64,000 nt of DNA from Gynurincola endophyticus (lineage in GTDB: Bacteria; Bacteroidota; Bacteroidia; Chitinophagales; Chitinophagaceae): NCBI RefSeq assembly GCF_003991195.1, contig NZ_RCWL01000004.1, positions 186,001-250,000 of the forward strand, given 5' to 3'. The notes beneath the pieces were generated by a model. That model had not been told where the DNA came from. It was given only the letters and a program-made list of their open reading frames with translations, and made no database searches. The translations under genes and the position numbers were made by a program. Every line of letters begins with the position of its first letter. The first letter of the stretch is position 1. Positions 36,101 to 43,588 of this stretch are shown one piece after another.

Positions 36101-36814
36101 ATATGTATATTGATAAAAATAATCATACCAGTTATCACTCTGTGTATATTTTTGATATTGTACCGGTGTAAAATCAACCGGATGATCTAAACTGGCTACG
36201 ACGAGGCGGTTTTTATTAACGGCCGGCTCGTGAAAGTAAAGGTTAAGATAATAGGAAGCCAGGTTAGACTCTCGTCCCCATATGAGATTAAACTTTGAAT
36301 TACCTTCAGGAATTGTTATAGAAGGAATATTTATAGAAGCTACCTCTGTTGTATTATATAATGGGAAATCGTTATTCTGATCGAATTCAAATATTTTAAC
36401 GGTATAACTTGAGTCGTACACGAGCCCTTCAATCATTGAACTGGTAAAATCTCCCACACTTAGAATAAATTCATCAATAGCAACCAATTGTCCTGTTCCG
36501 AAATATCCCCCGGTATAATTAACACCATCTACCGGAACAAAATCAATGACTGTTTTTTTTGTACCGACGATCAATCGTTTATTTCCATTTCCGGCAGTAA
36601 AGCTCACCTGTGCAAACTGGCCTTCCCTTTTACTTAAAACCACATTACTAACACCTCTGTCAGGGCGTTCATCAGGTAAATTTTGATCAGTACCGGTATG
36701 ATAAAGAGGTAGAGAAAAAACCTGTTCATTTGATAAAATATTATCAGCAAACCTAACAGGTTCAATATTCGTATTAAACGCAATAGCAGCAGTTAGTAAA
36801 AAATGGAGTAGCAT
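33125..36814 (-). CDS. Large secreted repeat protein with type IX secretion sorting domain
   Basis: The ATG at 36814 opens a hydrophobic signal (MLLHFLLTAAIAFN); a TTG three codons upstream is less likely. 1229 residues. Eight beta-rich units of about 130 residues cover most of the protein. Each has a core like G-N-G-x-G-R-L-I-V-A near its start and ends in a Y-x-V-x-x-F-E-Y-N-G-like strand. An FN3-like segment lies near 1060-1145 (A-L-S-W-E-V). The last 80 residues form the type A sorting domain: L-L-L-F-P-N-P-A near its start, then the G-K-L-V-K-Q-W strand and a final Q-Q-L-S-T-A-Q. It is therefore probably exported by the type IX system and attached to, or released from, the surface. No catalytic domain was recognised; an adhesin or matrix role is possible. 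It has no operon partner. Confidence 0.85.
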   Translation of the reverse strand: MLLHFLLTAAIAFNTNIEPVRFADNILSNEQVFSLPLYHTGTDQNLPDERPDRGVSNVVLSKREGQFAQVSFTAGNGNKRLIVGTKKTVIDFVPVDGVNYTGGYFGTGQLVAIDEFILSVGDFTSSMIEGLVYDSSYTVKIFEFDQNNDFPLYNTTEVASINIPSITIPEGNSKFNLIWGRESNLASYYLNLYFHEPAVNKNRLVVASLDHPVDFTPVQYQKYTQSDNWYDYFYQYTYEEYIILGAGNLNFLSLMPMFSGKQIYIKVFDYVGYESPVYNTDTFYDISFNTASVRWKLPPPADITDTIVQHPTIPPTQNGSIQVLDSTAGSVKLRLHPGNGVGRMLVARANDTVSWKPADSTYYSFSTQMGAVQPDPHHSILYRVGALEPVDITITNLSSGIPYQFALYEYNGVWENVYHIPVTPVDTGEVEPPLLTTPSIPATDFIYTQPDGKSAKFSFTKGDGSHRIIFAGKNANYSIDFNSINSLEANSNYGEGNEVEPGVYLVGLTAGEQFTLNNLDTSTSYYIKVYEVNIDTGNADHWLVLEENPLSFTVATLGLPDGDVRIKQWWIREGRLGNPTANIKLSPPAQNESRLILISLEEPSDWKPVQFQKYTVGDWYDYAYNPYDPDGVIAYIGKDTAISLQPFFNHKQVYVKIWELNGVDNPVYNLANYYKINFDAADLRVKENVLVDPTDTIIEPVYEAPSVKGSVKIRGVNGNEKQLTIYPGNGMGRVLLMSTDSVFNFIPNDGEYFHYNEVYGDVETGTNEFAVYLSGGRDSTNINVRNIDPQATYYYALYEYNGMFEHVFNTVPYRYNEVVAPALASSSLIIESVEGNAIKGYFNKGNGTGRLIIASKNLLNTYALPGITDTLNAQPVFGSGTQVSEEAYIIAAGDIDSVWVEALNHSTTYYFTVVEYNLSNNEMIYAHQLLYQTAASTIHPPVLAVQLKEVQAEGQHIVLQLNAAAEGVKRLVVIGPPNNLPQQYLVYTGNNYYGAGDVINSSYVIYSGSDTTISITGLEPEESYEVQIFEYKGIQAPVYNLTQFVSETIHPSALLNQQLKVLPPVSNGNKVALSWEVIRIDLVEGFVIERTRPNSNIKENIAEIKAVNNVSTYGYTDFVSQAGEHTYQITVKWKNGDTNLSKIQKVQIAVADGKLLLFPNPAVTHFKLSGIDQQAIKTIKLFNIEGKLVKQWKVNADNYYQLPAVTSKLYYIVVVTENKDYVQQLSTAQ
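33670..36640 (-). repeat. Eight repeat units with an A-B-C higher-order period
   Basis: Unit cores lie near 36580 (A1), 36180 (B1), 35790 (C1), 35415 (A2), 35010 (B2), 34615 (C2), 34270 (A3) and 33905 (B3-like). A and C units carry a G-N-G or G-D-G core; B1 and B2 share P-V-Q-(F/Y)-Q-K-Y-T and W-Y-D-Y. Equal units recur every 1.1-1.2 kb (about 385 residues), so a three-unit block was probably duplicated as a whole and the third copy is partial. Positions are approximate. Confidence 0.6.
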
Positions 36815-36861
36815 TTTAATCAATAGGTTCTAAGGTTATGTTTGAATACAGTAAATTTACA

Positions 36862-36899
36862 AAATAAAAATGGACATGCTTTCATTTTAAGCATGTCCA
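36862..36899 (-). terminator. Intrinsic terminator after the phosphohexomutase gene
   Basis: TGGACATGCTT (36871-36881) and AAGCATGTCCA (36889-36899) form an 11-bp stem. The minus strand continues with T-rich sequence (complement of 36862-36870). Confidence 0.85.
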
Positions 36900-36928
36900 C
36901 TAATAATCAAAACATTATATATAATATC

Positions 36929-38653
36929 TTATAATTTCAAATCGGTGATAATACCATCAATGCGGGCTTTTAATTCTTTATAGATCTGTTCAAAAGCTGT
37001 AGCGTCGGGTAATCTTTCATTTACACTAAAATAGAATTTGATTTTTGGTTCTGTACCGCTTGGGCGTGCAGATATTTTACTGCCATCGGCCAATATAAAT
37101 TGTAACACATTCGATTTAGGCAACGTGATCGGCCATTCCTGACCTGTTTGCAAATTCTTACCTTGTTGTAACTGATAATCTAATAATTCTACAACATCTG
37201 ATCCATTAATTGTTTTAGGAGGATTGGTTCTGTATCCTTCCATCATTTCAGCAATTTCTTTCTGACCATTCATTCCTTTTTTGGTGATACTGATGAGGTG
37301 TTCGAGGAAGAAACCATATTGAACATAAAGGTCAATCAGTTTGTCGTAGAGAGAACGGCCTTTATCTTTTTCATATGCTGCCATTTCGCAAAGAAAAGCA
37401 ACTGCTGATACAGCATCTTTATCTCTTAGCTGGTCGCCAATCATCAATCCATAACTTTCTTCGCCCCCGATAACATAATTTTCTTTGCCTTCTTTCTCTT
37501 TAATTAATTCAGCAATCCATTTAAAGCCGGTGAGCACATTGTAACAGGCGATATTGTTTTGTTTGGCAATTTCATCAATCATTTCGGTCGTTACAATGGT
37601 TTTAACCACCATATCATTCGGTTGAGCAATACCTTTTACTTTTCTGGCTTCAATCATATAGTTGAAAGCCAGTACAGCCGTTTGATTACCATTCATCAGC
37701 ACCCACTCACCTTTATTATTTTTGATAGCAATACCCACTCTGTCTGCATCAGGATCTGTACCTAATAAAATATCAGCATCCAATTCTTTTGCTTTTTTTA
37801 ACCCGATGCTCATTGCTTCAGCTTCTTCAGGATTAGGATAAACCACCGTTGGAAAATTACCATCGGGCGTAGACTGCTCTTCAACAATATGAACATTTTT
37901 AAATCCGAAGCGGCTTAATACTTCAGGAACCATCGTAATACCTGTTCCGTGAATAGGAGTATATACAATTTTCAAATCACTCTGACGAGCAATTACCTCA
38001 GGATAAATTGACAATTTCTTAATGGCATTGATATACGCTTCATCCATTTCTTTGCCGATGATTTCAATGTTTGCTTCTCCGCCTGTCCACAAAACCTCAT
38101 CAGTAGAAGTAATTTTATCTACTTCGGTAATTACATTTTTATCATGCGGAGGTACTAACTGACCGCCATCATTCCAATAGGCTTTATAACCGTTATATTC
38201 TTTAGGATTATGTGATGCAGTACAAACAACGCCTCCCTGGCAACCTAAATGACGAATTGCAAATGACAATTCAGGAGTAGGACGAAGTGCTTCAAATAAG
38301 TATACTTTAATACCGTTTGCGGCAAAAACATTTGCAGTAATTTCAGCAAACTTTCTTGAATTATTTCTACTATCGTGCGCAATCGCTACTTTAATAGCCT
38401 GATCAGGATAAGCTTTTTTCAGATAATTTGAATAACCCTGCGTAGCAATCCCAACAGTATATTGATTTATTCTGTTGGTACCCACTCCCATAATTCCTCT
38501 TAAACCGCCGGTGCCGAACTCTAAGTTTTTGTAGAAGGCATCTGCAAGAGTAGTCGGATCACTGTCAATCATCTGCTTAACAGCAGCTTTTGTTTCTTCA
38601 TCAAATTTACCATTGATCCAAATATTGGCTTTTTCCAAAATCGCTGCTTCCAT
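36929..38653 (-). CDS. Phospho-sugar mutase (phosphoglucomutase/phosphomannomutase)
   Basis: Interconverts hexose 1- and 6-phosphates through a phosphoserine, feeding nucleotide sugars and glycogen or trehalose metabolism. 574 residues, the long PgcA-like form. Motifs are visible in order: T-A-S-H-N-P (phosphoserine loop, near residue 145), D-P-D-A-D-R (Mg2+ site, near 300), G-G-E-E-S-Y-G (sugar-binding loop, near 395) and R-P-S-G-T-E-P-K-I-K-F-Y (phosphate-binding loop, near 530). It is cytoplasmic and a single gene with its own terminator. The glucose 1-phosphate it handles could supply UDP-glucose to the trehalose synthase at 25380-27593. Confidence 0.94.
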   Translation of the reverse strand: MEAAILEKANIWINGKFDEETKAAVKQMIDSDPTTLADAFYKNLEFGTGGLRGIMGVGTNRINQYTVGIATQGYSNYLKKAYPDQAIKVAIAHDSRNNSRKFAEITANVFAANGIKVYLFEALRPTPELSFAIRHLGCQGGVVCTASHNPKEYNGYKAYWNDGGQLVPPHDKNVITEVDKITSTDEVLWTGGEANIEIIGKEMDEAYINAIKKLSIYPEVIARQSDLKIVYTPIHGTGITMVPEVLSRFGFKNVHIVEEQSTPDGNFPTVVYPNPEEAEAMSIGLKKAKELDADILLGTDPDADRVGIAIKNNKGEWVLMNGNQTAVLAFNYMIEARKVKGIAQPNDMVVKTIVTTEMIDEIAKQNNIACYNVLTGFKWIAELIKEKEGKENYVIGGEESYGLMIGDQLRDKDAVSAVAFLCEMAAYEKDKGRSLYDKLIDLYVQYGFFLEHLISITKKGMNGQKEIAEMMEGYRTNPPKTINGSDVVELLDYQLQQGKNLQTGQEWPITLPKSNVLQFILADGSKISARPSGTEPKIKFYFSVNERLPDATAFEQIYKELKARIDGIITDLKL

Positions 38654-38736
38654 TTGAGGTTATTTTTGTTAAAAATGTTGCGCTAATATAATAAACAATA
38701 CTTTTACTTTAAAATCCGGAACTCCCGGAGGTTCTG

Positions 38737-38744
38737 TATATTTG
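38737..38744 (+). promoter_or_regulatory. -7 promoter element of the DUF2279 gene
   Basis: TATATTTG, an exact TAnnTTTG match. The start site near 38751 supports translation from the ATG at 38766. No -33 element at normal spacing. Confidence 0.4.
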
Positions 38745-38765
38745 ATCCTTTGGAAATTTAATGCC

Positions 38766-39713
38766 ATGAAAACAAATATCCGCTTCAGGGTGAAATTAAC
38801 TCTATTATTCTGGCTTTTATTGTTCAACAGTGCTACAATATTTGCGCAATCTGATACTATCGCTCCCAAAAAAAACCTGCGAAAATGGGGTGTTGCAGCA
38901 GGGCATGCCGCCACCTGGACCGGTGCTTTTATTGCATTAGATCAGGCATGGTATGCCAACTACGAAAAAGATAAGTTCCATTTTTATAATGATAATAAAG
39001 AATGGTTACAGATGGACAAATGGGGTCATATCTGGACAGCCAATCAGCTCTCCCGTTTTTCAACGGAAGCCTGGAAATGGAGCGGAATGACCGATAAACA
39101 AAGTATCTGGCTGGGAGGAATCAGCGGCTGGGCCTTCCAATCGGTGATTGAGATTCAGGATGGCTTTTCAAAAGAATGGGGATTTAGCTGGGGCGACATG
39201 TTAGCCAATACAATCGGTTCGGCTGCTTTTGTAGCTCAGCGGCTTACCTGGCAGGAAGAACGTATTACTTTTAAACTCAGTTATACTGCTCAAAAATGGA
39301 ATGATCCTATTCTCAGCCAACGATCAGACGAACTCTTCGGTACCGGTATCTCAGAAAAACTGTTGAAAGATTATAATGCCCAAACCTATTGGGTAAGTGC
39401 TAATATACATTCGTTTTTTCCGGATTCGAAGCTCCCCAAATGGTTAAATATGGCGTTTGGTTACGGTGCAAAAAATATGTTAGGAGGATATCATAATGAA
39501 TTCACATTGAAAGATGGTACCAGCTACAATTATAATCACCTGAAGAGAGAACGTATGCTGTATTTATCACCGGATATTGACTTTACGCGGATACCTACAC
39601 AAAAAAAATGGCTCAAGGCCATTTTCTTTACAATGAATATGATTAAGATGCCGGCACCTGCCCTTTCGTTTGCACAAAGATCAGGATGGAAGTGGCATTG
39701 GATAGCATTCTAA
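38766..39713 (+). CDS. DUF2279 protein, putative periplasmic/envelope protein
   Basis: The ATG at 38766 (MKTNIRFRVKLTLLFW) is used; an upstream TTG at 38742 overlaps the -7 element. 315 residues. A signal peptide ends near T-I-F-A-Q-S. The conserved block D-K-W-G-H-I-W-T-A-N-Q-L-S-R, then G-W-A-F-Q-S-V-I-E-I-Q-D-G-F-S, W-G-F-S-W-G-D-M-L-A-N and L-K-D-Y-N-A-Q-T-Y-W identifies DUF2279 (YfiM-related). The membrane-like Gly/Trp-rich centre and the aromatic C-terminus suggest an outer-membrane or periplasmic location. The family's function is unknown to me. It converges with the phosphoribosyltransferase gene; no clear terminator separates them, only T/A-rich tandem words near 39770-39800. Confidence 0.82.
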   Translation: MKTNIRFRVKLTLLFWLLLFNSATIFAQSDTIAPKKNLRKWGVAAGHAATWTGAFIALDQAWYANYEKDKFHFYNDNKEWLQMDKWGHIWTANQLSRFSTEAWKWSGMTDKQSIWLGGISGWAFQSVIEIQDGFSKEWGFSWGDMLANTIGSAAFVAQRLTWQEERITFKLSYTAQKWNDPILSQRSDELFGTGISEKLLKDYNAQTYWVSANIHSFFPDSKLPKWLNMAFGYGAKNMLGGYHNEFTLKDGTSYNYNHLKRERMLYLSPDIDFTRIPTQKKWLKAIFFTMNMIKMPAPALSFAQRSGWKWHWIAF

Positions 39714-39801
39714 TGGAGAAAGAAGAGTAGAGAGTTAAGTTTCCGGATTACGAAAAGACCACCCTCCATCAATTCTTAATTCTTAACTATTAATTATTAA
39801 T

Positions 39802-40299
39802 TTATTCCATGTACGCTCCTTTCACCTCATCTTCTTCACATTCTACCTGAATATGATCCTGTAAGGTAGTGGCCAGTGATAGCCCTACATAATCCGTTTT
39901 AACGGGAAATTGTTTATGGGTTCTTTCTACTAACGCCAATGTCTGAATTTTTTTAGGCTGATGAGGTAAAAATGCCGAAAGCGCCCACAAAAGTGTTTTT
40001 CCTGAGTTGGAAACGTCATCAATCAGTATAACAACTTTATTACTTAAAGAGCCGGTTTCGCTCAGTACCACCGTATCCGGTTGTTTTTTATTTAAACGAA
40101 CATTCAACTGTGAAATCAGAATGGAAGGTTGTATATTTTTTAAATGATGGGCAATCGTATTTGCTATGGCAACACCAGTTTCTTCAATAGACGCCAATAC
40201 AATTTCTTTTTCATCAATATTATTTTCCAATATTTCGTACGCCATCCGCTCTAACTTCTTTTGTGCGGTAGTGGTATCTAAAATATAATTCCTGGCCAT
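39802..40299 (-). CDS. PyrR-like phosphoribosyltransferase family protein
   Basis: 165 residues, type I PRTase fold. The PRPP-binding motif is V-V-I-L-I-D-D-V-S-N-S-G-K-T-L, near residues 88-102. N-terminal Y-I-L-D-T-T-T-A-Q-K-K-L-E-R-M-A-Y-E-I-L-E matches PyrR-type proteins, which bind pyr mRNA and/or make UMP from uracil. In Bacteroidota this small group is usually just called phosphoribosyltransferase. No pyr genes are nearby, so a regulatory role is not supported by context. A -7 element (TAGTTTTG on the minus strand, 40318-40325) lies just upstream. It is cytoplasmic. Confidence 0.82.
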   Translation of the reverse strand: MARNYILDTTTAQKKLERMAYEILENNIDEKEIVLASIEETGVAIANTIAHHLKNIQPSILISQLNVRLNKKQPDTVVLSETGSLSNKVVILIDDVSNSGKTLLWALSAFLPHQPKKIQTLALVERTHKQFPVKTDYVGLSLATTLQDHIQVECEEDEVKGAYME

Positions 40300-40450
40300 A
40301 GTGGTTAGTTATTTGGTCAAAACTAATAAATAAAACAGTTTGTCGCTTCAGTAATTTCAATCAAAATAATTACAAATACAACAACTTTCCGGGGTTATTT
40401 TTACCTAACAATGACAATATCACTTATCTTAGCATACTAAAGGACATCAC

Positions 40451-41764
40451 ATGACCTATTTGTTACAATTTTTATTCATTGCGATATTTGCTGTTGCCGT
40501 TGGTTTGTTTTCAAAAAAAGCAAAACATATCTGGCAAAATATCCGCCTGGGCAAGGATGAAGATTTTAGTGACCAACCGGCAAAACGCTGGAAAAACACT
40601 TTGTTACTGGCATTCGGTCAAAAAAAGATGTTTAAAAATCCACTGGTAGCACTGATGCACTTTGTGGTATACGCCGGTTTTCTGATTATCAATATCGAGA
40701 TGTTGGAAATCGTTTTAGATGGTGTATTGGGTACACACCGCTTGTTTGCGCCTTATATGGGCGGCTTTTATAGTTTTCTGATCAATGCCTTCGAATGTCT
40801 GGCAGTAGCGGTAATTGCGGTATGTGCCATTTTCTTAATCAGAAGGAATATCCTTAAAATAAAAAGATTTCTGTCGAAAGACCTGCAGGGCTGGCCCCGT
40901 TCGGATGCCAACTTCATCTTAATCGGCGAGATTATTCTGATGTGTTTATTCTTAACGATGAATGCAACCGATACACTACTTCAATCACGCGGGGCTGCTG
41001 GTTACAGCGAACACCTGACTGGTAATTTCATCGTTTCACAACATTTACATGGTATATTCAGTGGATTATCTGACGGTACCTTAATGACAATTGAACGTAT
41101 GGCATGGTGGATACATATTGTAGGTATATTAGCCTACTTAAATTATCTGCCCTATTCTAAACACCTGCATATTATGTTAGCATTTCCGAATGCTTATTTT
41201 GCACGTTTAGAGCCGCAGGGTACCATGAAGAATATGACATCTATACAAAATGAAGTACTTTATGCAATGCAACCCGAGCTTGCTCCCACTGATGCAGTGG
41301 CTCCCGATAAATTCGGCGCAAGGGATGTAATGGATCTGAGCTGGAGAAATTTGTTAGATGCTTATAGCTGTACAGAATGCGGCCGGTGCTCGGCAGCCTG
41401 TCCGGCAACCACTACCGGCAAACTATTATCACCACGCAAAATAATGATGGACACCCGCGACCGCCTGGAAGAAGTGGGTAAAAACATTAGAACAAACGGC
41501 AGCTTTCAGGACGACGGCAAATCTCTTTTACATAGCTACATAACAGTGGAAGAACTTCGCGCCTGTACTACTTGTAACGCCTGTGTAGAAGAATGTCCGG
41601 TAAGTATTTCACCGTTAGAAATCATATTAGAGCTCAGAAGGTCGCTTGTAATGGAAGAATCAAACGCGCCACAGGAATGGAACAATATGTTTTCAAGTAT
41701 TGAAAACAATTTTGCTCCATGGAAATTCAGTCCGGACGATCGTGATGCCTGGATAAATTCATAA
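40451..41764 (+). CDS. Membrane-bound HdrC-like iron-sulfur protein
   Basis: 437 residues. Four or five hydrophobic spans in the N-terminal 240 residues resemble the NarI/HdrE-type cytochrome b-like domain (several conserved His, e.g. H-F-V-V-Y and H-I-V-G). The C-terminal part carries two [4Fe-4S] motifs: C-T-E-C-G-R-C-S-A-A-C-P near residue 310 and C-T-T-C-N-A-C-V-E-E-C-P near 375. This is the layout of HdrC/GlpC-type electron carriers fused to a membrane quinone-interacting domain. It likely passes electrons between the quinone pool and a soluble partner such as the HdrB-like protein at 42784-43566, in Bacteroidota often linked to electron-transfer flavoprotein and acyl-CoA oxidation; no such genes are in the window. 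It ends at the terminator 41802-41839. Confidence 0.88.
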   Translation: MTYLLQFLFIAIFAVAVGLFSKKAKHIWQNIRLGKDEDFSDQPAKRWKNTLLLAFGQKKMFKNPLVALMHFVVYAGFLIINIEMLEIVLDGVLGTHRLFAPYMGGFYSFLINAFECLAVAVIAVCAIFLIRRNILKIKRFLSKDLQGWPRSDANFILIGEIILMCLFLTMNATDTLLQSRGAAGYSEHLTGNFIVSQHLHGIFSGLSDGTLMTIERMAWWIHIVGILAYLNYLPYSKHLHIMLAFPNAYFARLEPQGTMKNMTSIQNEVLYAMQPELAPTDAVAPDKFGARDVMDLSWRNLLDAYSCTECGRCSAACPATTTGKLLSPRKIMMDTRDRLEEVGKNIRTNGSFQDDGKSLLHSYITVEELRACTTCNACVEECPVSISPLEIILELRRSLVMEESNAPQEWNNMFSSIENNFAPWKFSPDDRDAWINS

Positions 41765-41801
41765 TTCTTTTAAAGCCGGGTTTACGGCAGTAATATATAG
41801 T

Positions 41802-41839
41802 AATCCCTGTTGCTTAGTTAAAAGCAGCAGGGATTTTTA
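41802..41839 (+). terminator. Intrinsic terminator after the HdrC-like gene
   Basis: AATCCCTGTTGCTT and AAGCAGCAGGGATT arms (one mismatch) with a short loop, followed by T5 on the plus strand. It shows that the two Fe-S genes are not a simple operon. Confidence 0.8.
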
Positions 41840-41841
41840 TT

Positions 41842-42567
41842 TTACCACCAGTTGTCTTCTTGATGTCGAACCAACGTTTGTGTAAAATATTGCGGTTGCA
41901 GAAAATCGTAATAGTACATCCGTAATAGATTTTCACCAATCACAATCTGTGTAACGCAGGCATTGATGTTTGGCTTTAAAACAGGATATTCATTTGCCTG
42001 TACCTGTTTCTCTTCTCCGAATCTTTTATGTATTGCCAATACCAGTTCAGGCAACTCAAATGAAGGATTCTCAATCTGCTGAAAAAACTTAGCACTCCGT
42101 AAAGCAATCAGGTCGCCTGTAGAAGTATAAACAGACTCCCAATAATGTGCTTTCTGATTAGACAAACTACGTTCAGTCAGTTCCTGTCCATTCCAGTAAA
42201 ATTCAATTAAATCATGCTCCAGGCAAAGAATTAATACAAAAGGCTCAGAGGCACTTAATACGGTAGATTTTATAACACTCAAAGGCTCCGGAGAGCGCAT
42301 AACTTCGTACAGAAACTTATATAAGCCGTGAAAATTACGCCCCGGCTCTTGCCGGTAAAACTTAGCAGCCGGCAGAATTGCTCCTACCCATCCTTTTTCG
42401 TGCAGAATCAACCATGAACCTACAACATTTGCATCTTTCGCATACAAAAGTTTTCCGGAAAGTTCATTATAGATTTTTGGGGAAGTCAGACTTCCGGGTA
42501 ATTGTTTTTCGAAATTCATTGTAAGGATCCAATCCTTACCGTGAGGCACAAAAGTGATAATGCTCAT
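41842..42567 (-). CDS. Degenerate NRDE/TANGO2-family protein
   Basis: 241 residues. The overall pattern matches the NRDE (TANGO2) family: a start like M-x-x-I-T-F-V-P, a short segment before S-P-K-I-Y, K-L-L-Y-A-K-D-A-N-V-V-G-S-W-L, then a G-A-I-L-P-A-A-K-F segment where family members have L-L-N-G-A-F. Two hallmarks are lost: the second residue is Ser where the family has Cys (the presumed Ntn-type nucleophile), and the N-R-D-E motif is N-F-E-K. It may be a non-catalytic or altered relative. Human TANGO2 is linked to haem handling and energy metabolism; the bacterial role is unknown. The gene lies inverted between the two Fe-S genes. Confidence 0.68.
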   Translation of the reverse strand: MSIITFVPHGKDWILTMNFEKQLPGSLTSPKIYNELSGKLLYAKDANVVGSWLILHEKGWVGAILPAAKFYRQEPGRNFHGLYKFLYEVMRSPEPLSVIKSTVLSASEPFVLILCLEHDLIEFYWNGQELTERSLSNQKAHYWESVYTSTGDLIALRSAKFFQQIENPSFELPELVLAIHKRFGEEKQVQANEYPVLKPNINACVTQIVIGENLLRMYYYDFLQPQYFTQTLVRHQEDNWW

Positions 42568-42783
42568 AATTATTTATTAAATAATAAAAATGAGCGCATG
42601 AGAGAGATCGCTTTGGGAAATAAGTAGTCACCGTGAGTGTATCGAAATTAATCAATGGGAATGAAATAAACAAGTTTCAAACTCAATCATTTTATTTTGC
42701 AAGTAATGACAAAAATTTGAACAAACCACCTTCTACACTCGTTTTTATAGAGGTTTTACAGTAGATTTACAAAAATTTTAGGC

Positions 42784-43566
42784 ATGCAAATAGCAACAAT
42801 GGCTGAACTTGCGGCAAGTGGAAAACAGCCGGAAGTTTTATTTTGGGTAGGATGTGCCGGAAGCTTTGATCAAAGGGCGCAGAGAATCACGAAAGCATTT
42901 GTTACCATTTTAAACAAAGTGGGTATTGATTTTGCCATTTTAGGAAAAGAAGAAATGTGTACCGGCGACCCGGCAAGAAGAGCCGGCAATGAATTTATGT
43001 TTCAAATGATGGCGTACCAGAATATTCAGGTGCTCAATGGTTACGGCATTAAAAAAATTGTAACAACCTGTCCTCATTGTTTTAATATCTTCAAAAATGA
43101 ATATCCGGTTTTAGGAGGTTCTTATGAAGTTATTCACCATACAACCCTATTACAGCAACTGATCAACGAAGGTAAAATCAAGCTGAAAGAAGGTGGTTCA
43201 TTCAAGGGAAAAAAAATTACTTACCACGATTCCTGCTATCTGGGACGAGCTAATCATATTTACGAAGCCCCCCGCCAGGTATTGGAAGCCCTTGATGCGG
43301 AGCTGATTGAAATGAAACGTTGCCGTAGTAAAGGCCTTTGTTGCGGAGCTGGTGGTGCGCAGATGTTTAAAGAAGAAGAAGCCGGTAATATCCGTATCAA
43401 CATTGAAAGATCTAAAGAAGCTGTAGCCTCTGATGCGCAGGTAATTGCTTCTGCCTGTCCTTTCTGTAACACAATGCTTACAGATGGGGTAAAAAAAGAA
43501 GAAAAAGAAGACTCTATACAGGTCATGGATGTTGCTGAATTGGTAGCAGCATCTTTAGCCGATTAA
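42784..43566 (+). CDS. HdrB-like iron-sulfur protein with two CCG domains
   Basis: 260 residues, soluble. Two CCG-type cysteine motifs are visible. The first half has W-V-G-C-A-G-S, C-T-G-D-P-A-R-R and T-T-C-P-H-C-F. The second has H-D-S-C-Y-L-G-R, G-L-C-C-G-A-G-G-A and A-S-A-C-P-F-C. In heterodisulfide reductase subunit B such motifs hold unusual [4Fe-4S] clusters that do two-electron thiol/disulfide chemistry. In Bacteroidota the natural disulfide or acceptor is unknown. The functional partner is likely the HdrC-like membrane protein encoded 1 kb upstream, despite the inverted gene between them. A -7-like TAGATTTA lies near 42762. The 43589 gene follows 22 bp on. Confidence 0.9.
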   Translation: MQIATMAELAASGKQPEVLFWVGCAGSFDQRAQRITKAFVTILNKVGIDFAILGKEEMCTGDPARRAGNEFMFQMMAYQNIQVLNGYGIKKIVTTCPHCFNIFKNEYPVLGGSYEVIHHTTLLQQLINEGKIKLKEGGSFKGKKITYHDSCYLGRANHIYEAPRQVLEALDAELIEMKRCRSKGLCCGAGGAQMFKEEEAGNIRINIERSKEAVASDAQVIASACPFCNTMLTDGVKKEEKEDSIQVMDVAELVAASLAD

Positions 43567-43588
43567 TTCAAGTGTGAAATTTAAAGTG

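Noticed and set aside
39755-39801. Tandem words (AATTCTTA twice, ATTAATT variants) between convergent genes as insertion scar or attachment site
   Set aside because: Short, AT-only and imperfect; such repeats arise by chance in AT-rich gaps and no element adjoins them.
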